A stretch of DNA of 64,000 nucleotides from NCBI GenBank assembly GCA_947650285.1, contig CANTFL010000199.1, positions 124,001 to 188,000 of the forward strand, written 5' to 3'. The position numbers were made by a program, and so were the translations under genes. The notes beneath the pieces were generated by a model. The model saw only the letters and a list, made by a program, of their open reading frames with translations. It did no database searches and was not told where the DNA came from. Origin of the DNA: Hyaloperonospora brassicae (Eukaryota; Oomycota; Peronosporomycetes; Peronosporales; Peronosporaceae). Every line of letters starts with the position of its first letter. The first letter of the stretch is position 1. This document shows positions 33,052-45,415 of the stretch, piece by piece.

Positions 33052-35000
33052 CGAGAGCCGCAGGGGGAGGGTAGTCAGCTCATCTTTCCAGACTTGCTAT
33101 GGTGAATGATAAAGGTAATCTATACCTCATTCATTTGATTTTCAATACAATCATTCCAATATGTGTATGTAGATATAATTGAGGACAAGAATTGCAGTGT
33201 CACTTTTTGCTCGCCACTCATTGCGCGCAACTACCATTGGCTACTGGCTATGTTGGCTGATGTCATGACCTATCCCGGTTCCAAGGCTGCTTAAATTCAC
33301 CTCTGCTCGATATTACCACTAACGACAATATTTCATACAATTACCCGTTGAAGGTAATATTGATGAAATGTTCTGCTAGAACGATGTCCCCATCAACGTT
33401 TCAAATTACTGCCAGCAACATGTGATGAGGTCACAAGGAATTCTATAGCCTTTGTACTGCTATTATCATACTAACGTCAAGCAATGCTGCTCACACAACT
33501 CCACACAAGGTTGTCATGGAGCTACATGCGGAAAGAGGGTTTCCTCTTACAAGCGAGCCACCATGTACGGCTCTATGCTCGTTTGGAGCCAAAGTGATAT
33601 ACGGCCAGTAGGCCTGCTAGAACTAACGTAACATACAACCTGTCTCCTCTGCTCAACAATCGATGGAAAGACACGTCGCGCCCATCGATTCATGTCGATA
33701 GATGCGGAGCTGGTTGCTTATTAGGATATGACCACTGGGAGATGACGATAGGAAGGTACGAGTGTCGTGTGTACCAACTCGACAGACAGCGGACTCTATG
33801 GCTACCACATATGGCAGTGGCAATCCAGACGGTCCAATCTCGCTCATTCCAATGCACTGTCCATCCAGACGAATTCCTCGTTCTCGTCAATGGAGAACGA
33901 ATACGTTACAATGTCATACGTTACTTATTAACTCCATCACCGCAATTCTTACTGACCTCAAAGTCATGGGGCTTGCACACCACAGATCCGAAATTCCTGT
34001 CTCTTCACCACATTTATCGATCCAGAATCGCGCCCACTTGGTGCATAGCTTTTTGCGATGCTCGAAGACCATTTTGCTTGGCGAGGGTACGACCAAAGTT
34101 ACGCCGCGCCATCATAGGATCTGTACTCGGTCGATAAATTTGTAGCTAACATGTCCATAAGCAGTGAGTGCGTAGCGCATCCTGTCTTAGTGAGCCAGAT
34201 CACCTGCTTCGAACGACCGGATCCTATATAATTGCACTGCAGCGATTGTACTCTTTGGGCTGTATAGAAAGTATTCTGCCGATGCAGCGGTGCTAGAATG
34301 GAATCTACAGCGTCGCCACCAGCATTTGATTCGTTGCTACTATGACTGAATGAACGCCAGCGTAAGGACGACGCAAGCAACTACGTGCGCAAGCACCCCA
34401 AAGCTCTAGCCCTTGCTAGCTACCTCATCTCCAATCCAAACAAAAATGTCATTTGGACTACTACCGAATTCAGGAGCAAGCTTCACTGCATCTTCCAACA
34501 GCCGTAGCAGCACATTAAGTGGAAACCCTCAATCTTTGAGGCAAAGACGCACGTGGTGCGGTTGTGACTCGGGTATGTCACTGAAGTACCTCGCAAAATC
34601 ACTGCGCTTCATTTTAACGATTGTACTACCTGCTCGCATCAGTTGATTAGAAGCTCTTACATTGATTGTTTGCTCGACCATTTGGGCTCAAGGCATGGTA
34701 TAGCTAGCATGGTAATGAGACATGGCAAGCTCCGCCACGATCAGTTCAAACGTATGACTGCATGTCGGGTGGAAGCATCTGCTGCCAATGAGGAGGTTGA
34801 TCGACCGTGAGACGTCGAGTCGTCAGTTCGAAACCGTAGAGCACATCCAGGTAAGCGATATGATGCGCCAACTCGGCTTTGGGATGTAAATGTCACTAGA
34901 AAGGGTTTTTACTCGTCCTGCGTGTCGCATCAAACTTACACGAGTAAGACGACGGTCTCTGTGGTGTGCACACAAATGTCACTTGCGAGCGAGATGGTCT
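33052..35000. other. Decayed sequence with LTR-family copy
   Basis: A minus-orientation copy of the LTR-like repeat family lies at about 33200-33420 (contains the ctcattgcgcgc core). Open frames at 33742-34137 and around 34100-34380 overlap on both strands and have no recognised motif. Around 34380-35200 a plus-strand reading with several stops (VRKHPKALALASYLIS.. and later CTQMSLASEMVSYDFDVL) may be a pseudogene of unknown type. Confidence 0.3.
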
Positions 35001-38000
35001 CATACGACTTTGATGTGCTGCTGGTCTCATGCTTTCAAATTGCAGCGTCAACCACTTCTTGTGATGTTAGACTGAAGGCCGTGCGTCATCAGGTGCTAGG
35101 CAAGAAAGTTGTGAAAGCGCGGGGAATGTTGAGCGAGCTCGTACCACTGCTTCAGTTACAGGTACAACGACAGCCACGTGGAAAGTCTTTCATGAGAAGA
35201 GACCCATACTCTCGAGAAAGTCGATGACTTGCAACGCAAGCGTTTGCTATCTCAAGTGTCATCGGCCTTCCTCATCCCACTTCTGTTGATCACCTTGGGC
35301 TCTCTCACACTAGCGGTACAAACTCTACTACTACCATACATATAGGTAGAGGGCTCGCCGCTACCACAATAAAGTCGTTGACGACACATCGACGTACCTT
35401 CACAACAAGACGCCATCTTGTGGGAGCGCACTCGCTGAAGGGCCTCTGAACCACTTTTGTTATCGCGCTCAAGTCGTTTACTCATCTTTGCGTCCTGTCC
35501 TCTCCACTTGAGCAGCACTGACGTGCCGTTTGTCACCCCTCTTCTTCTTCCGGACACTGTCGAGGGACAAATGCGGGATCGTCAGCTCGACAAGTCGGTA
35601 CCGTTCGTTCCACAACGCCCGTGTCAGCAGCAGCAGTATCGCATATCATGTCAAAGCTCAGGATGGCGCTTGAGCGGTACTGTTTTGTTGTAACCCGACG
35701 AAGGACGACTGACGACACAGCGAACATCGCGTTGTGGCCTCTGCGTGTCCGTCGTATCGACTGTGGTGCATGACGAAGATTCCATTCCTTGAAGCCACGA
35801 AAGCTGGCTTCGGAGGCTCTTACTCCCACGAGCGAGAGAGAGCCTGTTCTAAAGATGTCCTCCGTTCCATTCAGCGTCGTGCGGCTGTCCACTCAACATT
35901 GCGCACGTACGACTAAAGCCGCCGTGACGAGTCTCTTGAATCTGGTAGTCAGCATGTGTCGCCGACGACTGCTCGTTTGTCGGACTCATTTCGAGCGCAC
36001 TTCCACGTCACATGTATCTGTCGATATCTCATTTCGATGAGCCAGTCGGTTAAGGTGTTGGTTGCCCTCTGTTTTTCCGCCCACGGTCGCAGCAGCACGT
36101 GCTACGCTTCGTACGTGTTTGAACAGCGTGTGGCCTATTCGTAGTGCGATACAACTTGTTCATCATCACGCTTTCGCTCGTGTAAAACGTCTCGAACGTT
36201 CCGTGACGTTACGGCGGCCTTGTCAGCGACAGGTACCTCGGACTGAATCGACGAGTTGAGTCTGCTTTTTCTGTCGTAGTGTTATTGTTGTTGCTGCGAT
36301 ATGAGGGAGACGATGCTCGCAGGGTTACACATGCGGCTGTGGGAAACAGGGCCGAGAGGTTATGGCGAGGATTGATCGACCGCAGTGATCATCGTCATCA
36401 TCAAGTGGCGACAAGGCGCTGGTGCTTCGTCTTCTTCCGGCTCCATCACCACTGTGGGATACATCGAGAGGTGCACGAACGGTTGGATGTGCAGAGCAAG
36501 AGAGAGAGAGAGAGCGAGAGAGGCTGCAAGGAAGAGCTGCAACGCGACAACCGCTTGTGCATGTAATCGCGCGCTAGCGAGTGGATACCGACAGCTTCAA
36601 CTGCTACTGTCTGCGTCACAGCCACGCACTGTCGGGACAAGAAAAGATCGATCGATCGATCCATCAATCACCAGCCATTCGATCGTGCCCATCCGTCACC
36701 TAGCATCCTGCAGCCTAAGACCACTGCCGTCGTTTACGTCGACGCTCAGCTGCTCCCTGGGCGCGTGCTGATGGCGAAAACGGCGACACGTATTGCAGTT
36801 GACCGTCTGCGCTTCGACCGGGATCGCGCATCTTTGACACCTCGTGAACAAGGACTAGACACCCCCGTGTCGACGATCGCAACGACGTGAGCTCTCTACG
36901 CGGAAGAAAAGCTGTCTCGACGATGCTTAGGCCCTTGACGCTGCCAAAATTTCATCCAGCCACTGTCTGCGGTCTCGTCAAGAGACACGGGCGCTCGGAG
37001 CCACACACGCACAGCATTAGCCAACGTATCCACTGCACTTGTCGCAGACACAGTGGCTCTGATGCCTCACGTCAAGCGCAGCACGTCGCACGTGGCCCTC
37101 GTGGCAGTCGCTTCTGGTCTCAGCAGCTGTAGCGGAGCGCCCTTGACGAACTAGCGGCATGCGCTCCGAACGACGGCACGAAGATCGAGCACCAGCGATC
37201 GTTCCTTAGTCGAGACCGACCGCCAGCGTCGTCGTTCGGTCAGAGCTGCGACGACGCTGGGAAATCTGCGAAACGCGCTCGTCGCGAGGTCAGGACGTCG
37301 TACGTGGTGACTACTGGGTCACCTGCTGCGGGGTCGCTCCCTCTCTGGGTGTGTGGTGCGCGCGCACCGTCGTGCGATTGCACAGCCACAAATTGTCACA
37401 CAGGGCACGGGCTCCGCTTGAAGCTGCTCGGCGGCCGCAAACACTCGCGCGTCCGTCGTAACTCGCTGTCCATCTGCTTGTGCTGCTGTCGTAGCGCGCG
37501 TGTCTTTCGTGCGTGGTCTGTCCGGGCTATTGCACCGCATTTCGGGGAGGACACGTTGGCCCACACAGTGGACAAATAGCCGGAGATGCAAAGCACCTGC
37601 GCGATTCAAGCGATTACTGCGTTCAGGATGTGCTCGCGACCTACTACGTGCTCGCGGCCGAATGCGTGCGTGGTCGGTCGTTGTCCATGTCGTTGGTGAT
37701 AGTGGCGTTAATGGTGTTGGTAGTGTGGATATTCTGATACAATCTTGATGCCGATCACTCTCTGTCGCTCGCTCGCACGGCATCAGAGTGGACACTCGCA
37801 GCGACGAGACAGAGCTGATCGGTCGATTACTTTGTCGACGACACGCGCTTTGCGGTCGGGAATGCACGCACTGTGGACGGGAGACCGCCGACCGTCGGGT
37901 CCCTCCCTACCATGGCATCGTCACGAAAGAGGGGCGTGCAGTCGGGACGGCCCAAATCCTGCCGGCACCTCGAGGTATCGCCACCCAGCTGCAAACGGGC

Positions 38001-38644
38001 CGTCCGGGCGTTGCGGTGCGTCACGAGGGCCAAGTTAAAGGATACTCGTGCCGAGCGGCCGAGCAGGCAGATCCTACAAGTCTTACGCCCCTGCTTCGCG
38101 TCAAGTTGAGCTCGAGCCAAGCGGACGCTGGTACGACTTGCGCTCGTTTTCGGCCGTCTCTCTTGACCGGCAATAGGACCGCAGCACCGCGTGCTGGTAG
38201 GTAGGTAGGTAAGGTACCTGCTGGTCGGTATCCGACGTTTCTCAACGACGAGGAACTCGGGCTGCAGAAACTGGGCGCTGCGAGACATCCGGCGTCTCGC
38301 TTCAAGCATCTCGCCTGGTTCCACGTGCTACTCACGCGCTTGGCGCTCGAGTGGACTCGACAGGACGCCCTCCTCCCTCAGTCTCTGCTTTGCTTACCCA
38401 AATGTGCAAACAGCAGCTCCGAAAGCCGCGGCGCACTCGAGAAGAAGAAGAAGAGCCGGCCAAACGTGACAGCAAGCCACGCCACGGGAAAAGTGTCAAC
38501 TGAATCCGCACGCCCGACGGCGATTTGGACGCGCGCGCGCCTCCATGACCCGCACTTTTGATTTCGCTGGGCAGGCCCGAGCACTCGTGCGTGCTAACAA
38601 TCCACTTGCGCCCCCCACACGCCGTCCGTCCGTCCGTTGGCTTC
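35001..38644. other. GC-richer island, no resolved gene
   Basis: Composition shifts to GC-rich. Open frames at 35252-35557 (-), 35533-35892 (-), 36279-36566 (+), 37304-37579 (+), 37319-37867 (-) and 37827-38324 (-) overlap each other and show no domain, signal peptide or splice pattern I trust. Simple repeats: a GA-run at about 36500-36520 and gtag units at about 38200-38212. The 3' part is the promoter region of the zinc-finger gene. Confidence 0.35.
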
Positions 38645-40159
38645 ATGGGCCCCACTGCCGCGCGCCACACGCTCGCGGAGCTTCAGTTCCCAAGCTTCCA
38701 CCCGCAGCTCAAAGGCCCGGCCGCGCTCGAGCCGCCCATGCGCGCTGACCCGCAGTGGATGTCCTCGTCCGTCTCGTCGTCGCCCACGAGCATCGCGTCG
38801 CACACGACGAGCTCTGGCACGATGACGACCAGCTCCAGCACGTCGCAGCCACTCCCGAGCTTCACGCTCGAGCTGCAAAGCAGCGGCAGCTACTATACCG
38901 GCGGCAGTTGCAGTAGTAGTAGCACGTCCACGTCCACGTCCAGCACCACCTCGAGCCACGTGCCCTTCCGGCCGCCCATCATGAGCCTTTCGACGCCGAC
39001 GGGGTACTACACTCAGCAGCAGCTGCTGCCGCCGCGCGACGGTCCGACGTACGCGTCGTCGTCGTCGGCCGCCTCCGTCGGCGCTTCGTCGTCGTCCTGG
39101 AGCGGTCCGAACTACCCCAGCGACTCGGCCATGGTCCTCGGTGATTACCTCCACGCCACTCATCATCCACCTCCGCCGCCGCCGTCTTCGATCCCTCCTC
39201 CACCTCACCCTTCCCAGGTCGTCCTGCATCCGCTCGTGCTTCAACATAGCGAACCTTTGCCGCGGTCGAACGACGACGACTTGGCCATGGACGCCCAAAT
39301 GCTGCGGGAGGTGCTCCAGGGCATGCCAACGGGGCAGACACCCGTGACCGGAAACCACAGTCACCACCATATCCACCATCATCATCCGCCCCACCACAGC
39401 CATCACCACCACACGACACAGGGCCGTGGCCAGCCGTCCCCGATGCCGGGTCTCCAGCTCCTGTTTGCGTCGCCCATGCACTCGTCCGACCTCCCGACCG
39501 CTTCGCAGCCGTCGCTCGTTCCTGGTTTCTACAGCACCGCGATGGCCATGGCCTCGACACAGGCCGACCTGCTGCTCGCGGCCAGTCACCCGACGACGAC
39601 GTCGTCGCACGCGGCGCCGGCCACTGCACCGTCGGCCATGTTCCCGTCCTTAGCACCGACGGCCGACCGCGGCGCGACCGGTGCGTACGACTCGTTAGGT
39701 CTGACCGCGAACCCGTCGGCACTGGCCCTCACGTCGTTGGCGCAAGAGCCGCCGCGGAAAAAGCGGTCAAGCGCGACGCGCATTTGCAAAGTCGACGGGT
39801 GTACCAAAGGCATCCGGTCGCGCGGGCTCTGCAAAGCGCACGGCGGCGGCCGGCGGTGTACCACCCCGGGGTGCACGACAAGCGACCAGGGCGGCGGCCA
39901 CTGCGTGTTGCACGGCGGCGGCCGCCGCTGCCGCATCGAAGGCTGCAAAAAGTCGGCGCAGTGGCGCGGCGTGTGCAAAATGCACGGCGGCGCCCGGCGC
40001 TGCCGCTACGGGCAATGCACGAAGAACGGACAAGTGAAGCAGGGCTACTGCCGGATGCACCACAACCTCTTGACGGAGCAGCGCCAGCAACAAGAACAAC
40101 TGCAACTGCTACAGCTGCAGCAATTACGGCAGCAATTGCCGGCCGAGGGCAGCATTTAA
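38645..40159 (+). CDS. Tandem C-x4-C/HGG zinc-finger protein (WRKY19-like family)
   Basis: ATG at 38645 gives 504 aa without introns; the open frame upstream to about 38558 lacks an ATG. Residues 1 to about 370 are Ser/Thr/Pro/His-rich, low-complexity and probably disordered, with SSS, PPPP and HHHH runs. A basic PPRKKRSS stretch that could be a nuclear localisation signal precedes four tandem modules of the type C-x4-C-x(9-11)-C-x2-HGG(G/A)-x-RC: CKVDGC..GLCKAHGGG, CTTPGC..HCVLHGGG, CRIEGC..VCKMHGGA and CRYGQC..YCRMHHN. A Gln/Leu-rich coiled tail ends the protein. Such modules are abundant in oomycete proteins annotated as WRKY19-like although they contain no WRKY domain. I infer a nuclear, zinc-binding regulator; DNA binding is not shown by the sequence. 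Confidence 0.85.
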   Translation: MGPTAARHTLAELQFPSFHPQLKGPAALEPPMRADPQWMSSSVSSSPTSIASHTTSSGTMTTSSSTSQPLPSFTLELQSSGSYYTGGSCSSSSTSTSTSSTTSSHVPFRPPIMSLSTPTGYYTQQQLLPPRDGPTYASSSSAASVGASSSSWSGPNYPSDSAMVLGDYLHATHHPPPPPPSSIPPPPHPSQVVLHPLVLQHSEPLPRSNDDDLAMDAQMLREVLQGMPTGQTPVTGNHSHHHIHHHHPPHHSHHHHTTQGRGQPSPMPGLQLLFASPMHSSDLPTASQPSLVPGFYSTAMAMASTQADLLLAASHPTTTSSHAAPATAPSAMFPSLAPTADRGATGAYDSLGLTANPSALALTSLAQEPPRKKRSSATRICKVDGCTKGIRSRGLCKAHGGGRRCTTPGCTTSDQGGGHCVLHGGGRRCRIEGCKKSAQWRGVCKMHGGARRCRYGQCTKNGQVKQGYCRMHHNLLTEQRQQQEQLQLLQLQQLRQQLPAEGSI

Positions 40160-41889
40160 AGAGGAAGACGGTGAGGACGACATGGGGCGAAGATGAAGAC
40201 GGCGAGGAGGAGGAGGAGGAGGAGGAGGAGGAGTGATGAAGCTCCACCCACGTCCGCGAGCAAAGTTCCGGTCGTACAAATACTGTTCGTGTGTAAGTAA
40301 TAAGTTCTCTGCTTTAAAGGAGAAGAGAGAGAGAGAGCGAGAGAGAGAGAGACGCTCGAGTTGAGTTGACGTAGCCATGACACGTTGGACGTAATTAACA
40401 TAATGAAGTGAGCTGTTCCTTCGTTTCGTCTTCTGCTTCTTCTCGATTACGTTTCTTTGCCGTCTCGCGTCAGCGTGTACATCTTTTGACGCTTGACACT
40501 TGTGTTCTCTTGCGTGTTGTTGGGAGATGTAGAGACGTCGGTCGCTCGAGATAGATATTTCGCTGTTTGTGACCGGTGTCATGACTACTTGCAGTGGATT
40601 ACTTCGGCACAGCGCCATGCTTTTTCGACTGTATGATTCATGGTGACTACTTGCCCTGAGACTGTGCGTCAGTCGTCAAGGAAGTGTAAGGTGTGTCGAG
40701 ACGCTCATCACTTTGACAAGCGAAGACACGTTTTGCGCGTTCGTCATGCACTCTGTCGTTACGACATAGTGAGGAAAGAGAATTGCGAAACGGCAGGGGT
40801 CTTTGTGACACATGTTGTGTGCTTATCCCTGCACTCGCGCGCAAGACCACGTTGGCATGAGCCTATTTATTGTTGTTGTTGTTGACATGCTTACAAAGGA
40901 TACAGAAGAAAGATTGCGTACGAATACATGGCAAGTAAGGCATTCAAGACATGCTCGAGAAAGCGAGAAGAGCTGATCCATCTTTCGTGTGGGTCATGTG
41001 TTGCTGTCTAAACTATGACTCGTACGTCGACGTCAATCGACGCATGTATGCAGTCTTGACGTTTGTTTGTGATGTGTGAGGTATGGACGTAAAGAACCAG
41101 CCTCTACCTGATCAAGCAATCTGCCATGAGGATCTGCGCATGCTAACGACGCAGGGTTTGCCGGCTGCGAAAGTCATGCACAGATTAGTGCCATCAGAAA
41201 CGGGATCATGTCAAGATGACATATAGCAGCAAAACAATGGCATTGTGACGAAGCCTCAGCACTGTCTGTGCCGTGCAGTTGCGCGCATCCAGTACTGTCC
41301 CTCATCGTATCTCGCACGGTCTCACGTGCAGCGTGACATCTTCCATAAGCAGCTTGCACGCAACAGACGCTGATTACAGCCTAACAACGTTAGTGCGATC
41401 CATCAGAAAAACCAGATGCGCAAGTCGTTTATTGAGCACGGAAGCACATGTATCTTCCAGCTGCCCCGTGCGGAAGTTGTGAGGCTACGCGCAAGTGCAC
41501 TTGAAGTTGAAGGAGAAAAGTCTTCTACTTCGACCAAGTGCGAAGCCATTGCTGTCGGTGCGGCTGCGAAGATGAGACCATAAGGCGAAGCTACGAAGGC
41601 GACGGAAGCTCCCAATGCGTCCAGGCCATGCCGTCCAAGCAGCCCTCCTTTATCACTTTCACGAAAACATCTTGCATCGATGTTCACTCTCAGAATAATT
41701 ACAACTCAGCGGTGCGTCACGAAGGAATTGCGCTTGAGTGCTAGGATGCCTTTTGTCAGAGATATCCTTTGTTCATTTCACCGGTGTGTTCCCGCGAAGG
41801 TTGCTGGATTCTTTCCAACAAGGCAACTAATGGTACCGTCGGTACTTACATACGGATGTTAATCACCTGCGAAAATTTGCTACTGGTAC
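40160..41889. other. 3' region of zinc-finger gene, then no gene
   Basis: A GAG triplet run (about 40203-40232) and GA-runs (about 40326-40354) follow the stop codon. From about 40.6 kb onward the open frames are short and unsupported. No RNA gene seen. Confidence 0.4.
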
Positions 41890-42093
41890 ACATTACTCAC
41901 CATATTGACGCTGTCAGTCGTTGCACGAGACTCCTTGACAACATTACTTACGACGCTCACGCCGTCAGTCGCTCTTCGAGACTTCTTGACAACATTACTT
42001 ACGACGTTCACGCCGTCAGTCGTGCTTCGAGACTTCTTGGCCACATTACTCACCACGTTAGCGTTGTCAGTCGTTGCACAAGACGTCTAGACG
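41890..42093. repeat. 51-bp minisatellite, four units
   Basis: The anchor acattact recurs at 41890, 41941, 41992 and 42043, exactly 51 bases apart; each unit also carries (g/t)tcagtcg and a cgaga-c-ttcttga-like block. Because 51 is a multiple of three and the units lack stops in several frames, 17-residue protein repeats appear on both strands. It abuts the 3' end of the copia remnant. Confidence 0.92.
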
Positions 42094-42137
42094 ACTCTTT
42101 TATTCGACTGGCCAGCAACTTGGACACGAATCTCAGT

Positions 42138-43400
42138 TCAAAGACAGTAGACTGAGTAGTGGCGATCGGCTTCGTCATTAGGTCCTCTGGCATCAATCCT
42201 GTCGGGATTCGCTCGAAAACCGACCTTACCATCTTCAGTCGTCTTGCGCACAATGTGATCGCGAATGTCGATGTGCTTGGTGCACTTGGAATACCCTTGG
42301 CTCTTTATCAATTCGATCCCGCCTCGATTGTCTTCAAACACCTTCGGTACACCATCGCTTGCTTCGTAGACGAGCTCACGCACGAATGTCTTGAGCCGCG
42401 CTACTCCTTCATCGTGCGGCAAAGCCATGTGCTCAGCTTCAGTTCGTAAGAGAGTCACGGTACGTTGTGGGCACGCTATGGTTTTTACTGCTTCGCTAAG
42501 CGATACAGACAACGTCAAATACGAACACGCAGTCCTTGGTGCTGCATCAAGTTTTCCTGTATCGCATCGAGGTTTCCAGTCTCCGGCCCGATCTCCGTTT
42601 GAGTAGCCGATGAGATCATCATTGTCATAATGGAGACACAAATGTCGTCTGCTGGAGTCGCGCAAAGGTGTTGGCGTTCGCGTTCGCGTTTGCGATATTG
42701 CCAGTGTGTTGGGCACGAGTCGGCAGCAAACTGACTTCTAGTGCCAGTAGCAGTAGCAATGTCTGGAATAATGCCAGTAGTGAAATACATGCTGGCAACT
42801 ATGGCGCTCCGATTTGGCACACCAGAGTGTCATGATATCACCGTGCTTGTGACCAGTTTTGCACATGACGTTACTTAGTGTAAGTTCTTGGTTGCGGGGT
42901 TTTCTATGGCTTTCCATGGCAGACTTGTGCACAAAATAACCATGTTATCCCGAGCTCACGCGATATCGCGCTGCCCAACTCGGCGTCACGCTCGACTTTC
43001 AAGCCGAGACAGTATGTGATTCAACTGAAGTCAGACTATGATTCTATTTGCTTGTGAGAGCTTGCTCTGTCTCGATGAGCTAATCCGTGTTGCTGCACGC
43101 AAGGATGACAGTGTCTAGAAGATGACCACAAAAGTTTTCGTCTTACGTGATGGTTGATGTCTAAAGTTAGATCTTTTTCACACTACTCGACGCCAGATTT
43201 ACTCGTGAGCTTGTCGTCAGGCTGAAGCTACATGCGCGACAATTTTGTAGATAGTCAGTGGGCTGAAGATCTTACGCACTCGATCAGGATTTTTGGGATC
43301 GACAGTGCCATCAGTTTGCTTGGCGTAGATCTCTGCATCTAACAAGCAATTGTGGGACACTACTTACATCATTGGTTCCGTGTAAGCTTATACTGACCCG
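42138..43400 (-). mobile_element. Ty1/copia RT-RNase H remnant
   Basis: On the minus strand, 42716-42138 keeps the layout of the copia RNase H domain: LIGYSNGDRAGDWKPR, LLRTEAEHMALPHDEGVARL, EDNRGGIELIKSQ and TKHIDIRDHIVRK. About 600 bp upstream (near 43335-43260) a piece reading LDAEIYAKQTDGTVDPKNPD resembles the reverse transcriptase block that normally precedes it. Stops and missing intervening sequence show the element is inactive. LTRs of this element were not identified. Confidence 0.8.
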
Positions 43401-43904
43401 CGACGATCTAGATACCCTCAATTGACGTGAGATAGATTTCCAGCGCGGTTCTATTGACTCCACGACATACTAGTGTGAAAAAGCCTTGCCGCAAATCGCG
43501 CCATGACATGCCTTGTGGTGACCTCGTAGAACCAAAAGCTTCACGTCAAAGGCATGTAGACTGACTTGGTCTTCAAGTCAAAAACGTACCTTCAATTTCT
43601 TATATGTATACCTTTTTTTAGCGTCATGTTGCTGAAGATAAGAGTTGAAATTAAAAATAACGTCTCAATAGTAAGAACTTTACCCTTGTAGATTTCAATC
43701 AGCCCTGTATGATCGCTTATGTGCTGCAGCGAGGTCGCTGTAGTCGTTTTATCAGCGAAGGATGTAGACGCGAAGAGGTTTGTTTGGTGCACGTAATATA
43801 TCTTCGTACGGTGATCATGATACCCAGCGCGACCCAAGAAGGTGCCTTTAAAAAGGGACCAAGCTCTTGAACGTATAGAACAATCACGATTTCGACAATT
43901 GAAA

Positions 43905-44135
43905 TGTAACAGTGTGAGCCTGTAATATGTCATTGGCACGAATTATGCCAATGTAAATTTTATTGATAATAAGCTACAACATTACTCTTGCGAGTCAATA
44001 TTGAAGGAATATTACCTTTAGATGTAATCTTTGGCACCTCTTTACAACTGGCTGATATAGGCTATGATATCAAACGAATAAATCGCCGATCGCTGCTGGA
44101 CGCGCGCTAGGGGTGGAAAGCCAAACGTAACATAA
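43905..44135 (+). mobile_element. LTR-like repeat, copy D
   Basis: Starts tgtaacagtgtgagcctgtaa and continues with a core cattactcttgcgagtcaata ttgaaggaa-type stretch and a cgctgctggacgcgcgc block. It is an inverted relative of the copy at 49840-50075. The left end fits the TG terminus of the 32660 LTR; the right end could not be fixed. Confidence 0.65.
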
Positions 44136-45141
44136 AGGATTTGTAGTTTACTTCATAAAAGATGAAGAAGATAATGAAAGCAGTTTGACTATATATTACC
44201 AGTTTCACTATCTCCCCGACTGAGTGCATTTCTAGCTCAGATTGTTATTTTTCCACGCACGTATCTTGAACGTGAGTTCTTGGATCACACTTGTAGTGTA
44301 TCAGTGCACGAGCTTATCAGTTATCATGGTAAATGTGTGTTTATCACACATATCATTCTTCTCAGCAATGAGCTTTAAGCTGATGCGGCAGTCCGATCAT
44401 CACCACAGCACGACTACAGGGTCGTATGCGTAGATAATATGAAACCTAAGAAAATTCGATGAACCTGCACATGTCGTTTAAAACGTCAGCGGCGTATTGG
44501 CAGTCTTTCCGGCCGGACAATTTGTATTGAGTCGAGTCCATCTGTCATAACATATCTCGTCATTTCGCTTCATAATAGTATCGTCCCGGAGACAACATCG
44601 CTTTGATAATACCCCTTCATGGTCGATCAACTATATTATCATCGTTACATAGATCGAACAATCGTCAAAGGGCGAGCATGGTATCTGGAAAATGTCCACT
44701 GTAGGTATTCTGGAAACACATGACAGAAATGCTTTGACTATGGAATCGCCCCATACGCGCTTTTACCCGCAACCGCAGTCTCCTTCAGTGGATTACTGAT
44801 TGCACAATGAGATATATGCCACTGTCGCTGCCTATGCCACTGCCAAGCGTTTATCCAATGAACAGAATAGCAATCCTATCAATAATAATTAAACTGTTTT
44901 AACATTTGTTAAACGGATTATCGGTCTTGGAATATCATGGAATTGATTTGAACACTTTAGGCCCCCATCTTGTCTAAAACGACTTCGGATGCTCAAGCAG
45001 GATCTCGCTGGGTAGAAGAGCACACATAATATGTTACTTGGGATGACACAATAACTGGGTGCTGTCACACGCGTGTAAATTGGCGGCCCGACTTTAAATT
45101 TACAAGATAAAGACTTTGTCGGAAATGTTGGATGTTGATTA

Positions 45142-45415
45142 TGGGGGGGGGGGCCCAAAAGGGGGGTGGGGGGGGGGGGGGGGGGGTTGGGGTTTTTTTG
45201 GGGGGCGGGGTTTTATAACCTTGCTTTTGGGAAATGGGGGGGGAGGGGGGACAAACATAATGGTTTTTGTTTTCAGGTAGAGCCAGAGTGCGGGCGAGAT
45301 AGATGGCTGGGGGGGGGGGGTTTGGGGAGAAGGTAAGAGGAAAAAAAAAAAAAAAAAAAAAAAAAAAATTCTTCTTCTTCTTCTTTTTTTTTCTTCTTCT
45401 TCTTTTTTTCAACAG
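45142..45415. repeat. Poly-G / poly-A low-complexity stretch
   Basis: Contains long runs of G (several over 10), a run of about 28 A at 45341-45368 and alternating ctt/t runs. The pattern, with homopolymers broken by single bases, resembles sequencing or assembly noise more than ordinary intergenic DNA. Confidence 0.85.

Noticed and set aside
38594..39610. A 338-codon minus-strand open frame
   Set aside because: Antisense of the Ser/Pro/His-rich part of the zinc-finger gene, with Arg/Val-rich composition and no motif.
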